Shown here: positions 12,761 through 26,000 of the stretch, in pieces
How positions within the stretch are numbered: position 1 is the first letter of the stretch
Layout of the letters: each line of letters opens with the position of its first letter
NCBI RefSeq assembly: GCF_000002985.6
Contig: NC_003279.8
Coordinates: 5,518,001 to 5,582,000, forward strand
Reading direction: 5' to 3'
Source of the DNA: Caenorhabditis elegans
Lineage: Eukaryota > Nematoda > Chromadorea > Rhabditida > Rhabditidae
DNA length: 64,000 bases
The notes under the pieces: model-generated
Told to the model about the DNA's origin: nothing
Databases searched by the model: none
The model's input: the letters and a program-made list of their open reading frames with translations, nothing else
Translations under genes and position numbers: made by a program

Positions 12761-15710
12761 TCAAATCAAATTTTCAAATATCGCATATGGATTTGTACGA
12801 AGTAGCTCAGGCCATAAATTATCTCTTCTTTGATTTTCAGTCGTTTGTTCTGAACACCAGAAGACCTTTGGGTGTTGATTTGTAGGTGAAAAGGTTCGAG
12901 GACTTGTGAAATCAACGACTGTACCCCATGGAACTTCTTCTTCAGTCGGCAAATTAGCAATTCTTAATTTGCGAAGCTCATCTTGAAGAATCATAATTTG
13001 AAGATCTCGTTCCATTCCCTCTTTTCTCAATTTTCTACTCCAATTGCATTGGTAAAGATTGAAAATTGTCTTTCTCTTCAGAATTCGCTCGTACTCCTCT
13101 CTAAACTCGAGTTGAATTCTTTCCATGTAGTTCTGCTGACGGACGGTTCCAGCACAGTTTCTCGGAATTTCCAACAATGGATCCGCGACGACAATAAAAC
13201 GGCAATCCTTTGGCATTCCATTTTTTGGAACTCTTGTCTTTGACCATTTCTTTTTCAACACGTTTCCATGTTTAATCGAGATCCAATTCCATTTGAAACT
13301 GAAATGTAAAACATGAGTTATTACATAACATTCTCATATTCTCTTTCAGTATGGCGAAAAAAAAACGATAATTTTCTGATTTTTTTTAAAATGAATTATA
13401 TGTAACTAATTTTACAGTGAAGAAGTGGTGCTTACTCATCTAACATAATCAATCGAAAAATTTTGTACTAGTTTTATATTGTAATATTTTTTACATGTAA
13501 CTAGTTATGTATTTTTATTTTTCAGTTAAACATTTCAGGGGTTGCAAAAATGCTCTAGTTTGTCAGAAAAAAGTGGCAATTTGCAAAATAATTGATTGAA
13601 AATTTGTAAAATCTAAACAATTTTTGGGAGTTGTTTGTTATGATTTTCAGTTATCTTAAACAGGTAAGTAATTATATTAGACCAGATGCTGACCGCGCCT
13701 CCGGCGCATCCAACTGGTTGGAATAAATTTCAAATACCCCTTGAAAATAACATTGAAATTTTGAAATTAATTTGATTTTTTTGAAAATGAAAACCTGCCT
13801 ACATTGGACGGAAGGAAACTCTACTGTATATATAGTAAATGATGATTACAAAAATCAAAGAAATATAAGAATAAACAAAACTCACTTGAACTCTGAGTAA
13901 TACTTCATGAATCCAATGAAAAGCACAGCTAGACTGCTTGTGTTCTGATTGAAATCGAATGCTCCTTTTTCCAGAATTTCAATTTTCAAGTCTCTTTTCA
14001 TATAGTTGTCATCCTCCACGACTATATCACCATTCAACTCGGGAAATATTTCTTGAATGTTTAGAAGAACTTGAACCGCTGGAAAAACCATAATTTAAAG
14101 TTTGTATGTTTTGTAGTAAATTGTGCATACTCTGAAGATAATGGATGAGCATCAAACAGAGGGAAAAACTGTTGAGCCGTCCTCTGCTGGCTCCTTCGAC
14201 TCCACAACTTGCCGCCCATGCTTTCATCGCTTTGCACAATAGTGGAAACCTTGTGTCTACTGAAAATAATCAACTATTAAAAAACTGATTTTTTTTCCTT
14301 TTGATAAAACCAATTAGAACAGATTTGTGAGCTATTAAAGTTAAGCCACGAGGTGAAAAAACTTATATATTTCAAGAAACATCTTGCATAAAGTTTTAAG
14401 AGAGTTAACTTACATTGACTATAAAATGCCAAAAGCTGAGTGTTCCGTTTTGAGGTATCATTGTCGATTGTAACATCAATTGATACTTTTGTTTCCGCAT
14501 GCATCAGTTGAAGAACCGGAATCTGAAAATTGGTCCAGTTTTTAAAAAATAAATTTAAATTTTGAAACTCGCTTTTTTAAATTATTTATAATACAAGTTT
14601 ATCGGGATAATATTTTCCGCTGAAATTAGTACGGCTGAAAACCGGTTAGAACTGGGTTGGTTTTAATTGGAAATCTTCTAGTTTGAAAATTTTTCTCAAT
14701 TTTGCCCTTAAAAAAATCCCCAATATCGATGTATCTACACTTTTGTGCGGGAGAAATGTTAAGCAGACATATCTGCATGCCTTTGTAGTTTACATTTATT
14801 ATTATGTTTTGTTTCTATTAACTTGTTAAGAGCTCATTTTAAAAAGTCGGCAGGCAGTTTTGTATTTTCAAATATTTCAGAAAAAAACGTACGTTTCCTT
14901 TTTGCACATAAGCCTTCGAGAAGATTGTGTAGTAACAGCTGAGTTCTTTTCTCAACTGCATCAATTTCAAAAATGGATTTGCACCTTCCAAAGTTGGAAC
15001 CTTGACGGTAAAATCAATATCAGAGGAGAAGATGTCAACTCCGGCAGGATATGATCCAGTGATGAAGCATGTCGAATCTCAAAATGACTTTTGGTATTAA
15101 GCTTTTATAAAATGTACTCTGTACCTGGATATTCTTGTTTCATGACCGCTCTGAATTGAGCTGCTGCCTTTCGAAGAGGTTCTTGATGATGTGTGTCGAC
15201 GAAGGATTCGATTTCTTGATTTATCTGAAAATGTAATTGTTTTAACTATAAAATTCAATTTATCAAGAATCATACATTTGGGGGCAAACTTCTAGCATGA
15301 CAATTTATCAAAAGCTGTGCTCAGACGAGTTGCCAAGTTGGCTAAAAGGAAGTTGGTAGATACGCTTTTAAACAAAATTGCCAGTTTGGCAAGAGTTTTG
15401 CAATTTTGGCACGAGGTTGTAAACGAATAAAATTTGAAAGTTGCTAAAGTTTGGTAGAAAGTTTCGCCCAAATGTTGAGTAACTGTTTTCTTAAACTACT
15501 GAGTTTCAAACTTACTCTGTGCTCAACGTATGTATTTTCAAATTCGAATCCCTGATCATTGGAAGTTCCAGCCTGCTGCGTGATCTGTTGAAAGCTCAAA
15601 TTTGAAATGGCTTCAAGTTTTGGGCATTCTGGAGCTTCAGGACAATATAGTGCAAGGGGGGCTGGACCTCTGGGTGTGGTAAGTACTGATGCATATGTTC
15701 TTGGAGCCAT
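12761..15710 (-). CDS. pup-3: Terminal nucleotidyltransferase / poly(U) polymerase
   Basis: Seven exons give 482 aa: 15516-15710, 15125-15224, 14893-15077, 14414-14522, 14131-14259, 13886-14078, 12761-13298. The catalytic palm has the GS motif (G106, S107) followed by SDID with D118 and D120, and a third Asp at D176 in VSIDVTID. This is the polymerase-beta-fold triad of non-canonical poly(A)/poly(U) polymerases. A PAP/OAS1-core helical segment follows (MKAWAASCGVEG) and then a PAP-associated domain (SLAVLFIGFMKYYSEF). The C-terminal 180 aa are basic and coil-like, with DPLLEIPRN as the usual post-domain DP motif. The family adds U or A to RNA 3' ends. The ATG lies 2 bp after an acceptor (TTTCAG on the minus strand). 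One exon uses a GAG acceptor at 15078-15080. The uridylation role is inferred from family and locus; the sequence alone does not separate U from A specificity. Confidence 0.88.
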
Positions 15711-18221
15711 TTCTGAAACAAATAAAGATGGAGAATGTAGAAGAATAATCGGAGATGTTTTTAAATCAGAAAATTATGCAAAACATTTACAGATTGAATG
15801 GATAAACAAAAATGATGAAAAAAGTAGAGCAATGACAAGGTTGTGTACGTAAGACGCTCTATTCATCGTCTCTTCATACAAATATCGGTTTTACGAGTAA
15901 CTGGAGATGGGAGGCAGTGTGCTCCTCCTCCTTACCAATACAGAATTGCCCTTGTGGGATGTCCAAGGGTCAGTTGAACACAAAATAGTGTACTTGGCAA
16001 GAATAAGGAGGATGACACAGCACGGAAATTTTTACAGTTTATAGCATAAGGACGGGTCATCACAGAATGTTTTTGAACATTTCTTGAGAAAAAGATTTAT
16101 GTATGCATAGGTATGTAGGCTTGCAGGTAGGTATGAGAGCAGGTCGACAATCATGAAGGTACACATGTAGGCAAGCAGGCGGGTACGTAAATATAAATAG
16201 GCGCCAGACTTCCCGCGGCTGTTTTTGTTACATTAGAAAATGTATCGATGGGTAGGTTTTTTACGTGGATCGACATTCTACGAACTTGATCACTAATTAT
16301 ATTTATTTTGTTTTTTTTTTTAATTTCATAATAATTCACCGAACTCTGAGAATGCCGGCAATATGAAAAAACAATCCCGAATTTCCCATTTTCCAAATCG
16401 GACGCCGGATAGGTAGGTTCGTAGGTATAGGCACGTACGCAGCAGGCAGAGGTTGGACGGATTCCTACCTCTAACTTGACGCCTAATAGAAATAGAGTGC
16501 AACAAGTCAAAAACAACTTACAGAATTTTTTTGGAACAAAAAGTGATGCGGCTACTTTTCAATTCAGTGAACTGATAATGATATCATTGATGAGTATTTC
16601 TAATCAGTTGAGAAAGTACGACCTATGATGCCACGTGACAATATTGGACACTATAAAAACTGAAATTATTAAAAGGGTCCCAACTCTCCTAGAGGTACGC
16701 AGAAAAAAGTTTTTTGTGACATCAAAGGTCATGTCATCCTGAAAACCTTCGCGGGCACAAAGATACGTGCTCCGACATGCTCCGACGGAGGCACTCCAAA
16801 TCGCAGTAGCAACTTTAGAATTTCCGCTATAGATGGAACAGAAGCATCAAGTTTCAAAAACACTTCTTAAAAAGTAAAAATATGTTTCATTGTTCAGTAT
16901 ATTCTTTTTCTGTGGAAAACATGTTTGATAGTAGACTTGAGGTTGCCACGTTTTACTGAGGACAAAAAAGAAAACGCAACGTTTCAAAACGTTAAATATG
17001 ATCACAGAATGTTCTCGAAGATGGTTCACAAATTTTGAAAAAAAATAAAAAGGGGGAGGGGAATGCAAATAGGAAAGGTGCATCTCTTACGTGTTAACCA
17101 GGCTGGACGTTTTTGACAGTCAAACAAAGAATCGATTTTTATTGTTGGGAATTCAATTTTTCTCAACAAAATAAGCATCGTCCGACGCAAGTGAGCAAAG
17201 GGGTCTGTTCAGTATCACATCAAAACACGAGAACAAATCGATAATGGCATCAGAGGAAGGTAATTCGAATTGAGGTGAACAGGATCCAAAAGAAGGAAAG
17301 AGATTATTCAAATTGGTATCAAATGTGAACAAAAAGGGCACCGTTGAGAGAGAATCGGGATTTTATGAATGTTCGTTTGGGATTTCTGGTTAAAAAACGA
17401 AATTGAGTGAGGGAATAGGTGACAAGCAAAATGGAGTTGAATTGATTTAAATGATCTATGTACATGCGTGACGCACAATTACAAATACATAAAAAGTGTT
17501 ATGCATGTTTTATGTTAGCACCAGCGGAAAATTGATTAAAACCACTTCTGTATCGCTAAGATTAAAGGGGTTTTTTAAAGTCATATTTTGTCAGTAGACA
17601 CATATACGGCTGGCATCTTTTGACTAAAATATTATATTGTTTGATAAATAATCAGATTAAACTTCTTAATCTAAGTTTTTTCCACAATACCGAACTATTT
17701 CCAAAATCAACACAGAAGTAACATTTTAGTGGGTTCTTGAACGCGTTCTTACAGAATTCAAGTTTTCTTATATGCGCCAGAAGTTAAATTTTAAATTTTC
17801 AGGATCTCAAACATTATCAAGAAATTGATGATACGCTGGAAAAGTGCGCTGGATATTTAGAGAGGGAAGTTTTGAAGGCAGAGATAAGAGTGACTACTGT
17901 TAAATAACAAAACATAAATTATAGGGACAACATTTCTGAATAAATAATATAGCAAAAAATGAAACTTCAGTTTTTGCGATTCTCCTTTTTTTGGAACAAG
18001 ACAGGCCAATAAACGCCTACCGAACACTGAAGGATGTGTGTTGCTTGGGAACAATCGGGTGGATGAAAATATAAGAAACGCAGACTTGGTACATCCAAGC
18101 AGGTGACGTCTCTAAGGTGGCGGAAGATGAAACGAAGCTGGGTGGCATTGAATAATTGATGTCAGAATGTGACAAGTATTGTTTTGTGGAAGATATTGAT
18201 TGAGTTTATAAGATCTTATCA
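15711..18221. other. Intergenic region upstream of pup-3
   Basis: No gene is supported. There are degenerate GTAGGC/GCAGGC-rich patches at about 16105-16190 and 16405-16450, a common low-complexity type in this genus. The remaining sequence is AT-rich with no long open frame that combines with splice sites. Confidence 0.5.
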
Positions 18222-18420
18222 TACTATCGAAAAAATACGATCGCACAATTTTCTCATAATTTATTTTTGATCTACCTGTTGAACTTGACTCCGCCCCTTC
18301 CTTCGATAAGACAGCCACAACAAAATAAAAACGGCAACAAGATTGGGAGCCGAGTCCAGTTCAACAGGTAGATCAAAAATAAATTATGAGAAATTAGTAC
18401 GATCGTATTTTTCGATAATA
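18222..18420. mobile_element. Palindromic MITE, 199 bp, Tc1/mariner-like ends
   Basis: An inverted repeat with arms of about 65-70 bp around a roughly 70 bp loop. A 34 bp stretch is perfectly inverted (18252-18285 against 18358-18391). The outer ends carry TACTATCGAAAAAATACG on the left and its near complement on the right, bounded by TA on both sides. The same end sequence bounds the palindrome at 36391-36588, so the two are members of one family. No coding capacity; probably mobilised in trans. Confidence 0.8.
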
Positions 18421-18854
18421 CAAGAGTCTATTATCAACGTTATAATTTTTAGGTACAATTAATTGTTGTTGATTAAATAATACAGAACCTTTTTATTCAA
18501 AAAAATCCTAAGTGGGTAAGAATTGTTTTTTTTCTGAACAAATCGTAAGGGGGTAACGAGGATTTTGGAAACATGCGGTAGTTAAGTGTTTTCCACGCCT
18601 CATCATGACTATGTTGTTTTTTACTGCCAAAACTTAGCCATCGATCCTTAAACGGCGTTTTTCGGCGGAGAAGGACGGGGCTGTGAGGTTTTTGCTTTTT
18701 TTTTTGAAATATCCATCTATGCCCCATTTATAGAACTTTAAATAAAAGTTGAACCACTCCGTACGCTTGTAAACTCCGCCAACCTCTGCGGAACAAAAAA
18801 AGTTCAAGGATCGATTGATAAATTTCGAGAGTAATAAAGTATTTAACTTCAATG

Positions 18855-19964
18855 TAAACATTTTTGTATCTAAAAATACTTAAAATAATTATTTATTGAG
18901 CTGTTATCCCATTGTCTCTTCTCAACTTATAAGAACTGATTCTGGTTTTCCTTTTGCAAGTAATCTTCTGAAATTCTTCAAACCTTTGCGCTTTTTGTTC
19001 CATTCTCTCCTGGTCAATTCCCATTTTTTCCAAGAACTCATGAACAAGAGCAGAGTAGTTCTTTGCAAGTAATTTTTGTTCCCTATTTTTTGGGGGAAAA
19101 AGTAGATTGTTCACCGAGAACCCTTTTTCCTTACCAACATCATTCTGTCAAAAAAGGGAGAAGCCATAAAGAGAGGAAATGAGAGCAGTTGACTAGTGAA
19201 AGACAAAGAGAACCAATAGAAAAGTGAGAAGAAAAAAGGAAAAAGAATTTGAGTATGTATATGTTTTTGGAAAACAAATGTGAATTGAGCAAAAAAAGAG
19301 CAAAGTGACATGTAGAAATGATGTGTGTATGAAATCAACAATGACTACTACACACTTTTCCTTTTTTATATAGTTTATGATTTTATATATACCAACTCTA
19401 ACTAAATGAATGATTTATCGAAAACTAATTTATGTTAAAGGTTTAAAAGCAGTTTGAATCAATTAGAAATGAGCAAAAGTTTTTATTCGCTAAAAGTGTT
19501 GATCTTTCAAAAATACATCGGCTCACCACAAAAATTAAACTAAAAACGAAAATTTCGGTTACGATTCATTTTAAATATTGCGCCCCAAAGACACAAACTA
19601 CGATTTCAACACAATACTAAATTTTGTTGGAATACTGGAATTTAAAACAAAAAATCCAAATGTTATATCTTTCAAGAAGAGCGAAATAATATTAAGAGAA
19701 AAGTTGCAAAATATCTCTAATGGTCACTGTTACAGCTGGTATTAGGGACCTCTACCACGTTTCTGTTTTTTTTCTTTAGCTTTGCGTGGTGGGAAAATGA
19801 TATCGAAAACCGATAGAATGTTCCAATTCCTCTCAGATTCAGTTTTGAACCTCCAGCTACTTAAAAAAGACAACCAGAATCAGTTCTTATAAGTTGAGAA
19901 GAGACAATGGAGTAGCAGGTCTATCCATCATAATTTCAATTATTTTTAGATACAAAAATGTTTA
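18855..19964. repeat. 1.1 kb fold-back structure with 93 bp inverted arms
   Basis: The left arm 18855-18947 and right arm 19872-19964 are inverted copies of equal span. Each contains a perfect 24 bp block (18855-18878 with 19941-19964) and a perfect 39 bp block (18909-18947 with 19872-19910). The blocks are separated by about 30 bp of diverged sequence. The 0.9 kb between the arms has purine-rich simple sequence and one short minus-strand open frame (18893-19114) that overlaps the left arm. It could be a non-autonomous DNA element or an inverted local duplication. No transposase was seen. Confidence 0.7.
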
Positions 19965-22900
19965 CTCGGTAATTCGTCGCAACTTATCTGTCAACATTAG
20001 CAATTTTTCCACGAATTTTATATTCTCGCAACTTTTAAGCTATCTTTAGCAACTTCTTTCCCATCTTTAACAACTTTTTAACCAACTTTTGAAAAATGTT
20101 CAGTGCAAATTTTTGAGGGCATCCCCAACATTAACCTATTTTGCCCAATTTTAGCAACTTTTTTACTAAATTTAGCAAATTTTGCACTTGGCATTTTTAA
20201 AGTTGGTAGATAAGTTGCGGCGATTTGCCGAGTACATTGAAATTAAATACTTTAATAATCACTAGATTTTGGTTCAGTTTCAGAAAAAGTTATGATCCCT
20301 TCTAAAAATCATCTTAAATATCACAGAATTTTCAAACCAGTAAAATGAAATAAAAACAATAAATAAAAAGTTAATCTCTCCCATCAAAGTAATCCTATTT
20401 TCCCATTTTTCCAATATTTTCTCCCATTATTCGTGAACATCACCATCATCAAAAAAACTTGGAAAAGATTGAAAGCGTCTTCCCAACATGTACATCTCTT
20501 TTTCTCGATAATCCAATTTCAGACTTTTCCTCGCTAAACTAACAAACAAACTTTTTTCAGAGAAAAATGTGTGAGTATGACATATCCTTTATGTTTAAGT
20601 TCTTATGTTAAATTTCATTGTTAAAAACTACAAAATCAGAACAATAAAAATTTTTTTCTGTAGAGAAACAAAAAAATGTTCACTTAAAAACACTTACGGT
20701 ATAAAAGGTTGAATATTGCAATTGGAGACTTCGTTTGAAACACCCTAAACTGTGCTAAACCTTAAGTTGTTTTGGCAAACGCCACTCGCCTCCTTCAATT
20801 TATGAAAGTTGAAAGTTGTGTCCCTCATACAGTCCTAACTAAAATGACCAAATATCAGAGTGGAACTTTAAAAAAACATTTTGATATGTTTTATTTACAG
20901 TTGAAGTGGCAATTACCCAGTTTTCATTGATCATAAATTTGGAAGTCGACCCGAATAAACTTTACGTTTATATGAATTTATAATTTTAAATAGGTTTTAA
21001 TTATTTTTGTTTAAAGATTCCATATGTTTTAAAATTAAAAAATACTCTAAATTTTTTAACAAAAAACATTTGGTTGCTATTTGGCAGTTACCAAAACGTT
21101 CACTTTCAATAAAATATTTTTCTGGTTTCGTGGAAACTCTTTTATTTTATAAACCGTTGTAATAATTAGATTCAAATGCCTCTCTTTCTGCAAGTTGGCA
21201 CTTAATAAGGGTTTTAAAAATTTAGTTAGTTTTATTTCATCTACAGTAATCATCTGAGAGACTCGTCCCTTTTATTCCTACCCTGACCTGATTAATTTTT
21301 TGGTAGATCAAACTGTCCGTCCATTTGGTGTGTGGTTTGAGTGAAAAAGATAAAAAGTCAATATTTGACATTCTGTTGTTGTCTTTTCTCTGTGCCTGTT
21401 TGTCTGTTTCCGAAGTTTCTCTTTCTGAGCTCTTGCATTACTTCGAAAAACATGACAATCTATTTGATTTTTCAAATTCCGTTTTCTTTCTGTGTACTGA
21501 GTGGAAAATTAGCTTTGCAAGTTTCAGATTGATCACAAGTGCAACTCAGCAAAGCCAAATATTTAGCAAATTAAACAACACATTTACATGTTAATTTCAG
21601 ATATTAAGCATTGTAATTTCTTGGCATCAAAAATTAATTTTCCGCATGACTTCAACAATTTTTTCAATTATTCACACTTTAATCATTACTCAAATTTTTT
21701 TTCATAGATTGGCACCCATTTTTAGCTTTTTTTTCAATATCACTATGTTGAAAAATTTAACATTTTTAAATTAAAAATTATTCAGCTCATTTTTCACCAT
21801 CTGATAATTAAATATCATTATTTGGTACGCAGCTATTAAAACTTGACAGTATCTCTTAAATGTCTAGCCTGAATGCATACTTGAAACATATTTAAATTGT
21901 TTTCTCTAGGAAGTACAGTAGAAATCTTCTTTCAGTAGCATAATTGTTCTACTTACGAATGACGAATTATGCTATATATCTGCTATGATTGAATTATAAA
22001 AACGGAAAGTCAAGTGATTTCAATTTTGCCCTATCCGTCCATAAGCTCATCCGTTAATCCAGTTTCACTAATTTTGAATGATATTCTCTATATTATGGAA
22101 GAGCACCGGAGGAAGAGAGAGAGAGAGAGAAAAATGCAAAAAAAAAGAAATAGAGCAATTTATCTTTATACACACATTTCATCTCATCCATCCTTCCGTC
22201 CCGCGCGCTTTCCTTTTTCTACCGCCATTTTTTCTTGAGAGCTAGTGGTCCGCTTAAGCAGATACATATTTCTCTATTTCTACATCTTTGAATTATTTGT
22301 CAAATTGAAGCAACAATGAAGTTAAGTTGTGTGGAAGTTTAGAAATTATGGAGCTCCTAAGCTGGATGAACTCATAATGTTTCCACTTGATTTTCTGATT
22401 AGCAATTTCGTTTTATTACTTCAATTCTCTCAAAATGGTACAAAAAATGGAATTTCATAATGTCAAACAGTTTTATGTAGAATTAGGTAAAATATACTGT
22501 TTCAGGATGTTGGCAAAGCTTATCAATTGTCAGTTATTCTTGGTCTTCTCCAGAATTAATCAATCTTTAAGCCAAATTAATATTTGTAGTTCAAAAGTGA
22601 CAACAAAGTTGCCGAATTGCCGAGAGAGTTCTTTTTAGCCTTGTTCCCTCTCCCTCTCAATCAGTATCCATCAATGTTTGGGGGGAGCCTTGCCGTGTAA
22701 ACCATGATGTGTGAGCCCTCCTGTCGAAACGAAAAAAGAAGCATGAAGAAAAAAAGAGGAAAAAAAGGAAAAAGACGACACACTTTCTATCTCTTTCTCT
22801 TTTCCTCTCTCTTCCTCTCTCTCTCATTTTCTACAACGTCTTCTTCTCTTCTATTCTATCACGTTTTTTTTCTTCTTCGAGTATATCCCCACCACACACA

Positions 22901-23025
22901 CATACATCCATCCTTTTCCCTTCCGTTTCTTTTTTTGCATCTCAAAACGTACATCGTCTAGAGTAACCTGAAATTTTTATCACAATTTCAAATCAAGATT
23001 TTGGAAGTAATACTTTTTATTCTAG
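19965..23025. other. Presumed 5' region of tomosyn, no separate gene seen
   Basis: AT-rich, with AGCAACTTTT-type low-complexity sequence at 20030-20220. A purine run of GA repeats lies at 22110-22135, and a CT-rich tract at 22790-22960 is of the kind common near nematode promoters. An acceptor-like TTTTTTCAG at 20552-20560 followed 10 bp later by GTGAGT could be a tiny trans-spliced leader exon. No independent coding gene could be supported. Confidence 0.45.
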
Positions 23026-23040
23026 GACACAACAAGTAAA

Positions 23041-26000
23041 ATGCAGAACTGTAATTATATTCAGTCTCAACAGTGAGTACCAGGATAAAACTTTAACTTT
23101 ATTTTTAGAACACTTGTATAATTCCATTTTTCACGTTGTCAAGGAAGTTTTTTTTCCGTTTTTTCCTCACAAAAAGGTCATTGGCCAGAAGCGGAAAATT
23201 CGTTTTCTGAGCATTTCAGAAACACAGGAATTGCTCAATCAAGTATGTATAAGCTGTGTTCATTGACCGTAAACTTTTTACCTGGCTTTTTCTGAGATTT
23301 TGAGCAAAAAGGTAACTTAGGTTTGATTTTCAACCACTTTTAAGGCAACGTTGTTTTGATTTAACATATTGAGAATTTATCTGTACTCAATTTCTAAAGT
23401 ATTATTGGGTGTGCATAACCGGTTTGTCTACAATTGTAAAACTTTTGCCAAAATTCAAAATTTCAGTTTATAACAGTCCCTTGAATTAAAATTTGATTGA
23501 AAATGAATATCCAAGATAAAAAAGCTGTTGCACGAAAAAAAAGAAATCAGAGAAGTGAGAAGCCTACCAAATAAAAAAAACCAAAAATTCTATATGGATC
23601 AAATTTCATGGCCCCGTCCCATCCGTTTTCTTCCAATTTTTACTTGATTTCTCATCTTTCCTCCTTATTTTTGCCCTCCAATTTTTCCAAATTTTCCCAC
23701 CCACAATTTCCTCTGTTTTTTTTCTAGAGTGTGGTTTTTTATAAGGTGTGTGCTTTCAAATGAGATCTGTTATAATACAATTTCTGATAGAAAAGTTTAG
23801 CAAATTGCTCGGGGATTCCAGCAAACTAAGGAGCTTTTAGTGGAATTCTTGTTATCAAATGTGTTATCTTGTTATATTTTTACCTCATTTGTGCCAAACC
23901 TCGTACAAACTTCTTTTAAATACAGACTGTCGTAGTTTTGTTTTTAATATTGAAACTAACATTTTAACTAATATATTCTTCACTTCCCGGTTAATTTTTG
24001 TTCTACTCGTCAAAGGAGTAATTCTAAAAAACCGGTATTTTTTGTTTTCTAAAACAATTGGCTAAAAAAGAACAGAGATTCAGGTGTTCCAATCCTGTAG
24101 ACTGTCGCAAACAACTTACTTCAATTTGTTCAATTTTGTTCTTTTGACTCAAACATATATGAGTTCCAATTTTCTAATCTTTAAATTTCAAACCGATTTG
24201 CCGAATTTGCCGAAAATAAGTTTGCCAAACGGCTATTTCCTCTGAACGTGATTTAAAAAGCATATTCGATGATTTTGGATGAAACTATTATATGGTCTAC
24301 TTTCTAAATTAAGAAATGCACTAATTTTTTACTGAGAAAAACCGGAGTGAAGATATAATAATTGCACAAACCAGATTACTTTTTTGAAAATTTATTTTGC
24401 AATGTGTTCAAACTATTATATTCTTCCCCGAAATTATTGTTCCTTAATGTATATTTCAAACATTTCATTGGGATTACTTACGTTGCAAGCTCAAAATAAT
24501 TACGGTTTTGATATCAATCCAACAATCGAAACATTTTTGAGTTTTTTGCTGGTTTTTCACCGATATCCGGTTTCTGTTTTTGGATCATAATATTTTTTTG
24601 GCCCAAATCTGAAAACTCACTTCCATTTTTCAACCATCATTCATCCAAAAATCGTCGTCGTTCTCCATCAAACATACTTCCTTCGATTTCTCATCCTCAT
24701 AAAATTTTCCATTTTTCATAATATTTCCCACCCATAATTTTGTTCCCTTCGGCCATTCACTTTCCAAAAAATTTTCTCTAAAAAAAGGAAAAGCGGAAAA
24801 ATAAGTTGTCGCGCCGCCCGCAGTTTGTCGCAAAAAAAGGCGCCAAAAGTTATTGAATTGGCGTTCTGAAAGCGTTTTCTGTTTGGCGTTGAGGTCGGGG
24901 AAAAAAGGAAAAAATGAATACAGCCTGAAAGGGCCGGAGAAATAGAGACATAAAATTGGTTTATGGAATTCCAAAGATTTTGTTATACAATTTCCCCTTT
25001 AATGTTGTTTTGCGCATTTTTTTTTTGATGTTCAACGGTTGACTGGAACATGAGAAATATTTTTTGAACTGCACAAATAATATTTGAGTGCACTGGAAAT
25101 TTATATTTGATTTAGTCGGGAATAAGTTTCGTCTTCAACTAAATATATAAATTATAAGTAATTTTGAAGGAGTACCGTCACTGGGAAAAGTGGCAATCGT
25201 CACTGGAGAAATTGCATGATGAAGTGATAAAATATCATAGTAAAACTTTTCCAAAAAATTGAATATTTTTCTGCATGTTGTATTGTTAAATAAGTTTCAA
25301 TTTATTGTAACATTGTAGTCGAATCTGCAGCCATGTTCGAGATCTCTCAAAAAACTCAAAATTTTACACTAGTTTGGCAGCACAAATCATTACCTGAAAA
25401 CTTTGGAAAATCTAAAACATGTTAGTATGTTTTATTTAGTCATTTTTCTTTTTGACCCATTTTGAGTATTTTTATAATTCCCCACTGACGACACTAATTT
25501 AAAAAAAACTATGCGAAACAGATTGACAGATATTTTTGTTTTCGCATTTGTACATTAAGTTTTTCTAGTTCTAAAAATAATATGACCTTGTCTAGAAAGT
25601 CTAGAAGTTTCTCATTAGTTATAGAAAAATGTTTTGTCTTTGAAATGGGAAACTTTCTAAGAAGATTTCATTTATTTGTAAATAAATCTAATTTATTTTC
25701 CGATTTTCCGTAAACATAATAAGAAACAGGTGTTTTCGTTGCTTCTTTTTAAAGTTAGCTACGTAATCCAATTTTATAAGTTTTCATGATTTTGCTAAGT
25801 GTTCCTGATAATATGGAACCGAAACCTGTTATTTTCTAAAATAGCCCCCATAATATCAAGTTTTTTTAAACTATTTCCAATTGTCCTTTCTTTTAAATCC
25901 ATCATTCTTCTTCATCGCCACCACCTCCCATGTTTGGTGTGTCACAAAAAGAGCACGAGGCCGAGGGATGCAAAGAATAAACCAAGCGTGTAGCAAAAAA

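Noticed and set aside
18893..19114. Minus-strand 73 aa frame with a helical, charged sequence
   Set aside because: It overlaps the left arm of the fold-back repeat, has no start-site acceptor or splice partners, and the arm's other copy does not extend the frame.
24630..24974. 114 aa minus-strand frame in the first tomosyn intron
   Set aside because: No recognisable domain and no splice neighbours; I could not tell it from chance.
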